Source of the DNA: Dryococelus australis
Taxonomy: Eukaryota; Arthropoda; Insecta; Phasmatodea; Phasmatidae
NCBI GenBank assembly: GCA_029891345.1
Contig: CM057002.1
Coordinates: 67,660,590-67,724,589, forward strand
Length of the DNA stretch: 64,000 bases
Direction of reading: 5' to 3'
Part shown: positions 21,423 through 33,409 of the stretch, piece by piece
How the letters are laid out: every line of letters starts with the position of its first letter
How positions within the stretch are numbered: position 1 is the first letter of the stretch
Notes under the pieces: model-generated
Told to the model about the DNA's origin: nothing
Database searches by the model: none
Seen by the model: the letters and a program-made list of their open reading frames with translations, nothing else
Program-made: the position numbers and the translations under genes

Positions 21423-24400
21423 CGAGTGTAGTTGATGTCTCTTCTTCCAATAAAATTAATATTGATTGAATAATTTCCTTACTTGTTGCATTGTGGTATA
21501 TCTGGGCTCCCCACACATCCATACGAAGCAATGTTACTTATTACACTGACTCGTGACTATTTTAAACACAACTGTACAGTAAATTCCAGGTTAAGAAAAT
21601 TGGCAGGAGAAGTCCTGTACCTTGCCTTGGGGCAAACTAGAAATAAATCACAAGTGGAAACTTGTCACTCCTGAGATTTATTCTTTAACAGTGCTACATC
21701 TCCATAGGAGAAAACTTACATTGGTGCTGCTTGTTAACACGTCAGTTCGCGTGATACTGCTTAACGACACGAGGCCACACAAAAAATAGTCAGTGCATTA
21801 TAAGCCTACCCAGGTGATGTAAACACTGGGCAGGTACAAGGGGCGGTAAAGTCTTGGGCAGCTGAAAAATGAAAAGGTTCCGGTATATTAAATAACTATT
21901 GCAGTGGAGTGATAAGTCCAACATGAGGATGGCTGCCCAAGGGCGCAAAACATGAGCCCCGACGTGATGTGGCACTCTCCTCATAAAGAGAAACAACTAC
22001 TGTTTGGCAGGCTGGCGCCCTGTGCTACACTACTTCCTTGCACACATCATTTGCAAATCGGACACGTACCCTGTGTGCTGTATGTCACACATTTCTTACA
22101 AAAATAACCCTATAATTAATATTCATAAAGACATAACATTACAACTGCTAGGATGGTGTGGTATGAAAAACACATGAATGAACATAACAGAAAATATTCA
22201 AAATTTTTGAAAACACTGAGGGCTTTAGGGGTCTGATGGCAGGCGTCTTTATTAGTTGCGTCCCCTTGCATATACATACCTTGCCCTTTAAATGCAGAAA
22301 TTATTAAACAGACATTTTACATGGTCTACTTTTTGATTTCTGTGCCATGCACACATGGTCGCAGTTCATCCTGCTCTGCACTTGTGTTGTCCCTTGTCAC
22401 ACTGTGCTGCACTTGCACTTGTAGAGCGCGCCCATACACTGCGATTCCCCCCTGGTGTGGCGGACAAATGGGCTAAGGTGAATGTGTTAACATGGGCACA
22501 CATCAAATGTAAATGTTTTCCGACAGAATTTGATAATTGTGGGAAGTTCTGCAGTTTAGGAACATTGTCCTAATACAAATTTAATATTTAGATAATTTTT
22601 TTTTTTTATGGTTAAGTAAGTGAAAATCATTTACTCATCTGTACTTCTGTCCGCCATTTATTCATAGTCAAAAGAGAGTACTGCGGAAGGGTGTAGCAGT
22701 AACGAATATCACACATATGTACCCAAAATAATCGACTAATAAAATAAAATAGGACATTTTCATGCTTCTGATGGCTCGAAATAAAGTACAATTCGCAAAT
22801 TTTTTTTGGAAGGTTAAAGATGGCATAAAACAAACTGCTGAAAAGTTGTATAGTGTTGGGTTGTGATGTTATTTTTGTGAGGAATTGTTTTAATATCAAT
22901 TCAGCTTGCATGTTTGATATTGTAGTGTATAAGCCTATGCATGGGAGCATGTAAGCGATTTATGTATCCATTTAATTGAGTGCTCGGGAATACTAAAGGT
23001 GCAATAGGCTGTAGTGTTGCGGCTCGAAACTGCAATGCAAAGATTTATACACTACAGCAGTCTGGCATCAAACCACAAAGTTGGTGGATTGACCTCGTAA
23101 TCTAAATAATTAATTTCGTGTATTGAGACTGATGTGGAAATTATATTTTGTGTGTGCTCATGGAAAGCAGGTTCCGGTAAATGTAAACATATCGTCGATG
23201 TAATGTAAAGCATAGGGCATTAAAAATAAAAATCTGGAAAATGGTACAAATCCACTCAATTATTAATACAGAACACAGATTTTATGAGGCACATGAATAT
23301 TTCACCAAGATAAACTACCAAAACGATAGTGGGATTGTACATTAACTAGTTGTGTTACCATATCATTCTTGTAAAGTCACTGTCCGTTGAAGAGTATAAG
23401 TTTAGTGAATACCTGTCTCACCTGAGTGCCTGTAATTACTAAAGATATCTGTAGGAGTGCATGGTACACTCTGCAGGTAAAGTAATATTTCAATATATCT
23501 TTACAGAGTTTGATATTATGAGACTCTCAGCATAGTAGAACTTAAGTTCAGCTAATTACAAAGTACAAATTAGATAACGATTCTTTAATAAAAAGTATTT
23601 ACAAAATAAAATAGTTTTTAATAAAAAATAATATTAATTTACAATAAACCTATACAATCTACACAAAGAATAAAATGTAATCAATTAAGCAGTGTGTTAC
23701 ATTAAAAAAGAATAAACAAGTGTAAATATAAATATATTATACACACAAAATTTCCAATAAATCCGTTATATACAACATTTTAGTCCTATCTTCAAACCTG
23801 GGAATCACTAAATGAGACTTAAATTGTAATGCTTTCGTTCAATGAGCTATTTCGCTGTGGTAAGTGCAGCCATACGCTGAACATACAGTAGGTGTTCTCG
23901 GAATTATATTTTATATATATACGAAGGTATAAAATGTACATTTCCAGACGACATTCTCTAACGATACGTTATATAGTGTTTTTAGAGTAAAATTTCGGAC
24001 TGTATCGAACACAGATTGGAATCAACTTGACATATGTCGCCCTCATCCCTAGGCCATTTGTTACGCTGGCCGCTCGCAAGCGCAGCACACACACACTCGA
24101 TGACAGATTACTGGTGAGCAGTGTAGTGTAGTGTGGGCGCAGAAGTGGGCAAGAATAGTGTAGTGCAGGGAGTGTAGCGCCACGTGCGCCCACCAGCCTA
24201 GAAGAGCGAACGGAAGAATACACAGCCACGTGTGTTAGGTAAAAAGGGCTTTAGTAATTCCACACATACATTTTTGGTCACGTAATAGACATGTGACACG
24301 CAAATGTGTGAAATATGTTTACACAGCCTTTATGCCCAATATTATTGTTTTTAAAGTGTTATTGTTTTATGTCACATTTGTTTATTTTTATCACCATCGA

Positions 24401-24494
24401 TGTTATATTCATCCCATGTAATTTCAACAAGAAGGTAAGCTATAGAATTACTATTAATTTGCATTTTGTGCAATATTTCCACATATGATAATAT
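21423..24494. other. No gene seen; possible diverged R1 copy near 21.84-22.0 kb
   Basis: About 3 kb without supported genes. GGTTCCGGTATATTAAATAA (about 21876) resembles the GGTTCCGGT block of R1, so a further diverged copy is possible. The 22.9-24.0 kb part is very AT-rich. Longest frame is 107 codons (minus, 22627-22950) with no recognisable domain. Confidence 0.45.
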
Positions 24495-25345
24495 GTAACG
24501 GTAGGAAGTGAGTCAGCAAGTCTAACCCAGAAGGGGAGGCACGTGTGAAACTGCATTCACGTTTTGCCTGCCCGGACGGCATCAACTTTCATCACCGATC
24601 ATCTTTGTAAGTAATAGTTAATTATCACAAACCTTTATGTTTTAGCCATCCGGGAAACTCCCCCTCGTCACCCCAGGAATTCCATCACCTGGGGAGTTTT
24701 TAACATAATCAGCACACATAACCTTTGTGCAAACCTACGGCTTCTTTGTATACTGTATAGCCTTCGCCGCAGGTTCAAAGTGAGCAAGTGTATCAGCTGT
24801 TCCCCTGGAGGGAATGTTCAAGTTTGTAATAACCCGCATGAATTGATGACTGTGTTTATTCGATTGCTGCAAGACGTTTCAGGGCACGGGCCCCTTAAAA
24901 CTAGCCATTTCCTGATTCAAGTGTCTTTTTATTTATAATGGTAAATATTGATTTGTATGTGTGCTGCAACCTAACCAAAGTACTGCGAGTAGCATTTATG
25001 GGCATGTGGTTTGGCCCTGACAATCCACATGTAGGGAGTTCTGTTTTGATTACTTCAATGTCATACTAATTTGTAATACCAAGAGTTGATTGGGCCACCT
25101 AAAGAGCCCCTCATTTAGGAAACACAAGGCCTCGACAGCAGGTGAACTACTGCAAGATCTACGCGGGAATGTGATCCAGGTGATCGGCCCACAGCACCCC
25201 GAGGTTACGAGGACTCAACTCTACCGCAACAGTATCAGTGATGCCGCCAAAGCGACGTCTGGCGCCTACCGGGTACACAATTCCTAACACCATTTCCAAA
25301 TTATGTTCACCACCTTTGTAAACCCCAATCAACCCCATATTGTCC
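24495..25345 (+). mobile_element. Partial solo LTR of the Gypsy family
   Basis: Aligns over about 850 bp with 29390-30290, the inner part of the 5' LTR of Gypsy copy 2. Shared blocks include GAAGTCAGACAGCAAGT-like sequence, CGCCCGGACGG-like sequence, TTCAGGGCACGG/TTCAGGGCACAG, GCATTTATGGGCA, TGGTTTGGCC, GATTGGGCC, AAAGAGCCCC and GTGATCGGCC. The first 500 bp of the LTR are missing, and no internal element sequence is attached. It therefore looks like the remains of a solo LTR. The plus-strand open frame at 25090-25287 lies inside it and need not be coding. Confidence 0.65.
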
Positions 25346-26574
25346 AGTCAAGCCATGTCAAACTTGTTGTGAACTTGGAGTGAACTCATATCGACAATAC
25401 ATGTTTAAGATAAAGTTTCGAACTGGGACTAATATGTAAACAAGACTGAATGCGGATTGAAATGGGATGGAAGCATCTATTGGCGACTGGCAGAACTATA
25501 AAACAAACATAATATAAAATTAATTTCACACATTTTACTGTCCACAAATTTCTCAGTTCCTTCGTGGCCTCCCAATTTTCCTAGTTTTAGAATGATTCTA
25601 ACCTCTTACATAACTAAACTAATGAGTGAATATGGCAGCCACTTCTTCTTTTGTCTAATTTCAGTCTATTAAGTGTTTAAAGTAAAATTTTAGTCCTGAT
25701 TCTACAGTCTAGTCCTCCTACAACTATACTGAATTATTTCACTCCACTCCTACTTCATTCCAGTACGGATGTGGTAATACTAATATTTTAATTTGGATTC
25801 TTCAGACCACTCCAGGTTCAATCCAGTTTGAAATGTTATCATAAACGCACTAATCCGGATTCTTGATTTGTAAAGCCAAGATTCTGAAACAAATTACAGA
25901 TTACAAATTAGCTACTGTCGTCTACCATCTCTGGTTATTAACGCCATTACAAAGCGACTTATTTACTAATATTTCTTTTCAAGAAACCTACATTTATTTA
26001 AAACAATTAACACCACATTGGGTGCCTCCATGGCATGGAGAAATGAAAAAGGAGTATTTATGTGGAAATGTGGTAAACAGGTTAGGTTTCTCCTGGCGCC
26101 AGGCATCGCCAGAGGTGGTGCCAAAGTTGTAGACCTGACTCTTGTTAATAGACCGGGTCGTTTTGCCGACGAACAATGCATTACTTTCTTTGCTCCTTAT
26201 AGAATGATTATTAATAATTAAATGCAACCCCTTCATGGGCCTTTAGGGCAGACTACACACCGCCTGAATCAAATACATTGAATTGAAAATACTGCAGTAC
26301 AGAACACACTTGAAATAACTACATACAATGGACACCTTAGAATTGGCAGAAAATAGAGGTCCCATGCTCTTATGCACCCAAACACATAGACAGAATCAAA
26401 CACGTACGTTCCTTTTGACATTATTTTTTGGTCCGTGAATGTGTTGAATGTGAATCTACATACTCCTCTAGGAAGCAACAGAACATAAAGCCATGTGGGC
26501 TACACAATAGTTACGATATAAGTAAGCTACCAGTGACGATGCAAACCCCTCGGGAGAGGAGTGGTGTTGTCCCA
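25346..26574. other. No gene seen
   Basis: Frames of 67-89 codons on both strands at 25863-26236 overlap each other and show no domain. Confidence 0.45.
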
Positions 26575-26704
26575 GGTGGCTAAGCGTACAAAGATTCCGT
26601 TAGTTAAAGTCTATTAGTAACAAAGATTGAACGCCACCGGGTGGGTAAGTGTACAAAGATTCTGTTAACTAAAGTCTATAAATAATAAAGATTGAATGCC
26701 ACCG
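26575..26704 (+). repeat. 65-bp direct tandem duplication
   Basis: Two head-to-tail units starting at 26575 and 26640. Each begins GGTGG(C/G)TAAG(C/T)GTACAAAG and ends GCCACCGG. They differ at about eight positions. Confidence 0.85.
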
Positions 26705-28340
26705 GGGCACACACGACACGACACACAAAGTGACTCACCCCTAGGTGCTGCGCTATGGCTGATTTGGTGTGCGGGTGCAAGGGCCGAAGGTGGGGGGCCC
26801 GCACGTCACGTGGCACAACTGTCTGATACAAAGTACGGAGATACTTACTTGGGGTCAGTCACAGTTGTAGGAGACTCACAATAAAACAAAATACACTCAA
26901 CAAACATAATTAACCCTTAATACAACTTGATGGATGATATGGGGGTGAAGCACGTAAAATGTTAACAAAAGAGAAATTATAGAGAACACTAAAATGCCTT
27001 AAAATGGCTTTGATATGTATCTCTTCCACTGTCTCGCAATAGGCTTGCATATTGCATGAAGCATTAATCATATATGTTACATTTCAACACAATTCGCATT
27101 ACTTACATATTCGTCCGCCACGCGGAGTAGCTGGCTGGTTGTACACACACTCACATTCCTACACTAAACTGCCCCTTGCTACACCTCGCTTGCCCTATTC
27201 TACACTGCTCTGCTTTGTACTAACTTTGCACAGTTCACCAGACACTGCACGCTGCTGTGGTCTGAGTAGAGCGCACGTCCTATCGGTGCAGGTCCCTCGC
27301 TGAGGCGTGCAAACGATTTAGGGAAAAGCCGTGGTTGGCGTCAAAATGTTGAATAAAGTTAATGTTTACATTCACGTATCTCATTATAAATATGTACATT
27401 GAACTATTCTATACATTTACATGTATACATGTTGATTATACAAGACATTAGTAGTACAAAATATGTGAACCAGTTGACTTCTGAGAAATGTCGGCGAAGC
27501 ATGCTCTTTCTGCATGCAGAAAGTATCGGTGTGAGCTCAACTTTTTCGCGCGGCTCGCGCTGAAACCGAGGGCGGTTTCTGATTGGCTGTTCTAGTCTTC
27601 TGCTCTGTCTATTCGGCATGACCGGCATACATGTGAATCTGACTTTACGAACTAGACGTATCACACCAAAAATCACCATGGCCTCCAAGCTTTCAAAAGA
27701 TTCTCACATCTCATTCACTGTAACAACATGAAAGGAAGCATCAGCTGACAATGTTTTGACTAGCAGTAAAACGACGGGAAGAAATAAAAATGTATTATGT
27801 AGATATTTTTAATTCACAAACATGTTATTGCAAGCAATGCACTTAAGTTTAAAGAGTTTGATGTGCAATTTCATTAAGAGACGTGTATATGTTATTATTA
27901 ATGATGCTCAGGTCGTACTTTCTGAGCACGCCCCGGCCATTTTGAGGGCTGGGCGGTTACATGCTCGCAGTCTGTCTCTACCACCAGAGTAAGTAAGAAG
28001 CACATCCGTCGCATGCTTTGTGCGAACCCTTGGTACAACATCTTTTAGCCTGCAAACATCTATCTTATCAATAGACGTAATGTACAGGTACCTTTTATTC
28101 AATTCTTAGAGCCGAGGGGGCAACTGCAAATTTTTTCTTAAAATGTAAAACGTATTAAGTTCATTGGCTTCGTCCCGAATTGCAGTTTTGGTTACTTTCA
28201 GACCTGAGCGTCAGATACGTTTCAACTTAGGAATATGTGTAAGGTATGTTCTTGTACATGAAAAGCCATAATAAAATGTGTGAACACAATTTCTGTTGGT
28301 TTTATTGTCTCAACTTTGTGTAAGGCACCCTGCAGCCAAG

Positions 28341-28343
<3 letters not shown>
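26705..28343. other. No gene seen; one GC-rich island near 27.5 kb
   Basis: At 27540-27600 there is a GC-rich patch with the inverted repeat GAAACCG...CGGTTTC and an ATTGG (inverted CCAAT) box. It sits in a 94-codon minus-strand frame (27688-27404) of unknown nature. I see no splice-supported gene. Confidence 0.4.
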
Positions 28344-28402
<59 letters not shown>

Positions 28403-28418
28403 GAGAGGGAGAGAGAGT
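28344..28418. repeat. (GA)n microsatellite
   Basis: About 37 GA units with two GGGA interruptions near the right end. Confidence 0.97.
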
Positions 28419-28802
28419 GTTGTTTCTACAGAACCTGTACCCTCTGGCAGAGTAGTCTCAGTATTCTATGAGTAAGGTATTGCTATTACGGGACCGGCAC
28501 CCATAAATGCCAAGTAATATCTGTGTTTTATTAACAAGTGCGTGCCAGGGGCCAACATCTGGCAACTTGTAGTGGTAACACATGATACCTTTCTTAGCAA
28601 CAGTATTGGCAAACACGACGAACCATTGAAAGCAGTAACCGCAAGATGGCGACTCGAGGGACATCCCGTTGGCCGTTGGTCCACGACCCCAGCAAAGCAA
28701 CAGCTCGATGGAGGTTGGCACCCAGGTAATTCAACTCGCCCCAGTCTTGGATAATAGACACTGCGAATTCACCTTCAACACCTCTCCTAAGTGTCTGCCC
28801 AC

Positions 28803-28884
28803 GTCGTATGTTCTATGTAAATAAAAGGTAGAACAAGAAAATAAAGGAAATATTAAACAATAACTTAGGAGTGAGTTTTATTGC
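28803..28884 (+). mobile_element. Copia LTR fragment (3' end of LTR)
   Basis: TTCTATGTAAATAAA, GAAAATAAAG, ATTAAACAATAACTTAGGAG and TTTATTGC match 42900-42978 at the end of the Copia 3' LTR. The match stops exactly where the LTR of Gypsy copy 2 begins (28885), as expected if the Gypsy element inserted into this Copia LTR. Confidence 0.7.
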
Positions 28885-30290
28885 TAGACGTGTGACGCTC
28901 CCCACCTTAGGCTGTTTGTCACAATGGCAATTTCACCAGTGCAGGACGCACCCACACTCAACATCTGATCAACGGCGATTGTGTATTTAGTGAAGTGCAG
29001 TGCAGGAGCTATTCAAGTTAGTGCAGGTGCGGAAAAGAGTGAGGGGTGCAGTGCTATGTCCATTGAGCAGCCTGGAGCAAGGGCGGAATGCTACAATACC
29101 ATGTGCAGTATGTACAAAAAGGCATTCTAAATGATATTTCTGGACACAGGAAATGACATATTTGCAGGAATTAAGAATTCCATGCATAGAAACCCTCATG
29201 CTGTTGATTGTTTTGTTTTTGTATTGTTGTGTTTTCGTAAATGATTATTTTCACCATCACCAGTGTTTCGCCCACTTCATTCCACCTTGTTAGAGATATA
29301 GGTCTGTAGTTGTGTTTATTTTATGTGATTCTGCAGGTTTTTAAGTAATGTTTCCCATAATGTAACAGCAGATTTTCTTCCATGTGTGTTAGTAGATCCC
29401 ACCACGGCGCGTGGGACTCGTTCGCCAGCCCTTGCACCATGGCGGGAAGTCAGACAGCAAGTCGCACCCAGAGGGGGAGGTCGTGTGTGAAATCGCGGTC
29501 CCGCTTTTCCCGCCCGGACGGTCTCAACTCTTTCTCAACTTTTTTTTTTTGCCATTTGGGACACTCCCTCTTACCTCCCCAATAATTGCATCGCCTTGGG
29601 AGTTTGTAATTGAACAGCACACATAATTACCACATAGCATAAAAGCTCTTTATCAGTGTAGCCTTCACCGTAGGCCAAAGCGAGCATCATCGTCAGTAGT
29701 CCTCCCGGAGAGGACTGTAAAGCCATTGAATAAAATAGCATGAACTGCCCAGTACATTTCATTTCAGTCGCCGAGAGGTATTTCAGGGCACAGATCCCTT
29801 AAAACCCGCCATTTTTGATACAAGTGTTATGTGAAAAATTTTCAAGGGTGATTAATTTTCATGTGTGCTGCAAAGATATTTTAAAACGTTCGTTTTTAGC
29901 ATTTATGGGCACATGGTTTGGCCTTAAAAATCGATGTGTAGGAAGTGTGTTTGAGCCGACCCAGTATTTTCAATAATATACAATGCCATGAGGTGATTGG
30001 GCCGCCCAAAGAGCCCCAAGTTTAACAAAGAAACGAGGCCCCCACACAAGATGAACAACAGCAAGATCATCATGGGAAAATGTGGCCGAGTGATCGGCCT
30101 GCTGCACCCCGAGAGCACCAAGCAGATCTCATCTCTATTGCATCATCATTTATACTGCGATGGCTACGTCTGGCCCCACCGAGTTATAATTTCCACACCA
30201 ATCTGCTTCCAAGTTGTTCGCCGCCTTTATAACTCACAATTGACTCCATACCATCCCATGACAGTCGTCAAATTGTCGCCCTCCCATGGT
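28885..30290 (+). repeat. Gypsy copy 2: 5' LTR (right boundary approximate)
   Basis: Positions 28885-29270 align with 36673-37050, starting TAGACGTGTGACGCTCCCC against TAGACATGTGGCCCTCCCC, and sharing GGAATTAAGAAT, CATGCATA and TTGTTTTGTTTTTGTA. From 29390 to 30290 it matches the solo LTR at 24495-25345. A CTCCCCA...TTGGGAG inverted repeat lies at about 29573-29602. The right end is set by where the match with the solo LTR fades. Confidence 0.65.
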
Positions 30291-31164
30291 TCCGAAATTT
30301 CCCGCCAAAACCTGCATCTGAATGTTTGACAAAATTTTCCAAATGTTATCCACATCAATCTGAACACATACACCATCCTAACCCTGTCTAACTGCCTACC
30401 CGCAATGAGGAGAAGCAGAGGAGACCATCTACAGTGCCGAGACACCTTCTAGATGACTGAGAGATGTCGGAAAAGTGTACCACATGGTCTGCAAGGAAAA
30501 GGACGCTCATATCTGGTTCATCGCTATTTGAGGGGGGAAGCGGAGAAGAAGGGCGAGAAGTCAGCAATCTTGGTGCAGCATGTGTTGTCAGACCTCAAGC
30601 CACCAGGCAGAACACGTGGTAAAGGAGAGGGAGTGAGGGCGTACCCGTGCCATCCCCTCCTTCACCGCTAGCAGCAGCGCATGAAGCAGGACAGGAGTGA
30701 GGGATGAGGAGAGGAGAAGTTCCCCTTCATCCCTGCGCTTGTGTCACACGCTGGTGGTCAGCAGAGCATCGCTGCATTGTTGACCCTCGCTCATGCCCCG
30801 TGCTCGAGCGGGGACAGCTGCACTGCGAACTTCTGCATCGCGCACATGTCTCTAGACCTTCAGCTGCACCACGCACGTGGCTGCGTAAACAATTATGGCA
30901 AGCCACACTACATCCATGGGAACACCTACACTACTATGTATACAGTGTTTGAAACCACTGCCCAGGGACTTTGTGTACAAGTTCGGACGGTGCACACAAT
31001 GTTGCAGTTGCAACCGCTGTACCGACTTGCCATCAGACAACCGAGTCGTGACCAACCGCGAGCAACCATGACAGTGGTGCTAGGTGGGATTTTACAGTCA
31101 GAAATCACACAATCACAAACAGTAAAGGCAGAATCAGACTCCCAATTACCATGCGCTGCATTAT
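30291..31164 (+). other. Gypsy copy 2: leader and N-terminal region
   Basis: The first 400 bases are non-coding and align with 20750-21235 of copy 1. A 142-codon frame (30741-31169) runs up to the PHD-like finger. It contains a scattered Cys/His-rich part (NFCIAHM, HHARGCV) and a basic stretch near its end. The similarity with copy 1 across this frame is weak and frame-shifted, so I cannot assign a domain. Confidence 0.45.
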
Positions 31165-31302
31165 TGTGACAACCTCATTTGTGACGGGCAAGGAGCAATT
31201 ATTCTTAATTGTCGGGACTGCAAAACAAAATTTCACTGAGAGTGTCCGAGTGAAAAATAACAGGCGACAGTAAGTGGGCTAATGTGTACATGTGGTACTT
31301 GC
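31165..31302 (+). pseudogene. Gypsy copy 2: PHD-like zinc finger upstream of Gag
   Basis: In one frame from 31165 the reading is CDNLICDGQGAIILNCRDC, then KTKFH, a stop, ECPSEK, a second stop, and GLMCTCGTC ending at 31302. The spacing C-x4-C-x8-C-x2-C-x4-H-x2-C-x(n)-C-x2-C is the C4HC3 PHD pattern, with the hydrophobic residue expected two before the seventh cysteine. Two stops break it. After it the frame continues about 25 codons (QQQVQDLLSTFN). Copy 1 has the same motif in the same position. The reading as PHD rests on spacing only; a RING or other treble-clef finger is possible. Confidence 0.6.
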
Positions 31303-31579
31303 CATGACAGTGACATACAACGTAATGTGCAACAACAAGTTCAGGACTTATTGTCAACATTTAATATTCAGGCAGATAACTGTGGAAAAATCTTCAAAAT
31401 TTGAATTATCAAGAAGGAAATGTAGCAAATAGCATTGAGTAGAAACAGGGAATTACTGCACCGACAACAGGAGGGGAGGAACGCCTCGCATATACAGCAG
31501 AGATGCAGGAGAGAGAGAAACACCCACATGTAAACAGTGCTCATGGGGTGAGCTGAGGGATACATAAACTGCTAGTTTC

Positions 31580-32700
31580 AGCAATGTTACCCCCACTCCA
31601 CCCTAATACAACTCCCTTACTGTACTTACCAGTCAGCACATATTTCCCACCAATGCCTACAATGTACCCACCACCCTTGTACCTGTCCATACTACCACCA
31701 TTACCCACACCATACTCGACAGTACCATTCAACATCCCCTATATGGGAACGCATGTAGAAGGAGTAATGCCAACAATGAGAACAACAATAAAGCAGGCAA
31801 GAGAGATGAGAACCACAGAGCCTAATCATAGCATAACACCGTCAAGACAAGCACATGCTAGGACACCCATTCGTTTTCAGATATTGCCCACATTCGCAGA
31901 AACATCCTCGAGGACCCCACTGCCTCATTAGAGGACTGTGCCAGCAGGTTCACTAGATATGGTGTCAGTCAGAAGGAATGGGCTAGCTGTGTTGGTGTGC
32001 AGCTTCAAGGAGATGCGCGGTCCTGGGGTTGCAGTGGCAGGAGTTTCACCACATGTTTCAGAGCCGTTTTCGAGATGTATTTAGCTCGATACAAGCACAG
32101 AGTCACCTTACCCTAGAAGAGCAATAGTCAAGCACGCTCTTAACCACATTCATCACCCGCAAGATCCACCTGATTCGCCGGTTTCACCCGCAGCTGCCAG
32201 AGCGGGAAATCCTAACGATAATCGCAGAAACTACAAGACCGAAATTTAGAGCTGCATTAACTGAACAGAACTGTCGATGACGCCATGCATGCCGCGATAC
32301 TGCTGGGACGCAACTGCGAACAACCACATCGCGACTCTGGAGCAATTAGATGCGCCACTATCAGAAGGACACAATGGGACACACAACCTCACCACCAGTA
32401 CAACAAGCAAACACCAAAGCATTCGACCAACACAAACAAAATCTTTTCCGACCTCCGCAAGTGAACAGGCAGCCGTTTCACAATGACAGAAGACAGGAAG
32501 TGCAAAAGTGCAACTCACAGTGCAGTAGTGCAGACAGGTGCATGGGACCTAAATCAACCGCCACAACATCTGTGTCAGTATTTTCCCATGCCAGCATATC
32601 ATTGGCATAACAAATGCCCTAACAACCCACATTTGCAAAATATTCAAGCAGCAGCCAACAAGAAACAGGGAAATGGAATGCAGAGGTGAAGAGGCCGGAC
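31580..32700 (+). pseudogene. Gypsy copy 2: Gag
   Basis: A Pro/Thr/Tyr-rich stretch (31584-31931) leads into a capsid-like segment: EDCASRFTRYGVSQKEWASC, then VQLQGDARSWG (about 31930-32035), the usual F-x3-Y...W...L-x-G-x-A-x-x-W signature of Retrotrans_gag. After several stops come DDAMHAAILLGRNCEQPHRD (about 32275) and, near 32590, AYHWHNKCPNNPHLQN, both conserved in copy 1. The canonical CCHC knuckle is not seen. Gag would make the particle shell and package RNA. Frames change at least three times. Confidence 0.65.
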
Positions 32701-32799
32701 GTCTCTCCCACCCCTGACCCGCCAAGCAGACTACCTGACCAGACACCACAACAGGCATTATTACACCATGTCAGTAATGGTCAACAACAGATTATTCGA

Positions 32800-33310
32800 A
32801 TTCTTGTGAGGGTGAACAGTCATAAATGTTAAGCCTTAGTAGATACCGGAGCATCACAAAATTTAATACACCCAGAATTTGTTCAATCTTAAGAAGTGCA
32901 ACATGTAAATTTTGCTGCCAGATTAGCCACTAAAAATAAACATACTGCATTAGGCCAAGCTGAAATCACAGTTAATGTTAGAGACATCAGTACTGTAGCA
33001 ACAGCAATTGTTATGCCGGAAACCTGGGCGGAAATTATTTTAGGAATCCACTGGTTATCCGAGCAAAATACAATTGTAGAACTGGCAGCATGCAGAATAT
33101 TTTCGGAGAAAAATTAATATGTACTGTGCACAACTTGGATAGGAAGCCAGCCAATAATTTATTGATTGTTATGCTATATGACCTTGACCATGACATACGA
33201 CTCGAACATCAGGCCACCTTCCAGTGTTTGTTGAATGAACACAGGGATGTATATGGTACACGGGATGCTCTACGCCGGACTACAGTAGCAGAACATGAAA
33301 CCCGTTAGAT
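32800..33310 (+). pseudogene. Gypsy copy 2: aspartic protease and linker
   Basis: LVDTGASQNLIHPEFV (D codon at 32842) is the retropepsin active site, followed by a stop at 32890 and then a 73-codon frame (32896-33117) with VNVRDISTVATAIV and EIILGIHWL, the second conserved part of the fold. A further frame (33090-33308) has EHQATFQCLLNEHRDVY, the linker that leads into RT in this family. The protease would process Gag-Pol. Confidence 0.8.
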
Positions 33311-33409
33311 AATGAACATGTTCGTAAACATTCGTATGCCGTGACGTAATTATTTACCCCACCGCACAAAAATAATAAAACAACAAATCCAGGAAATGTT
33401 GATAATGAT

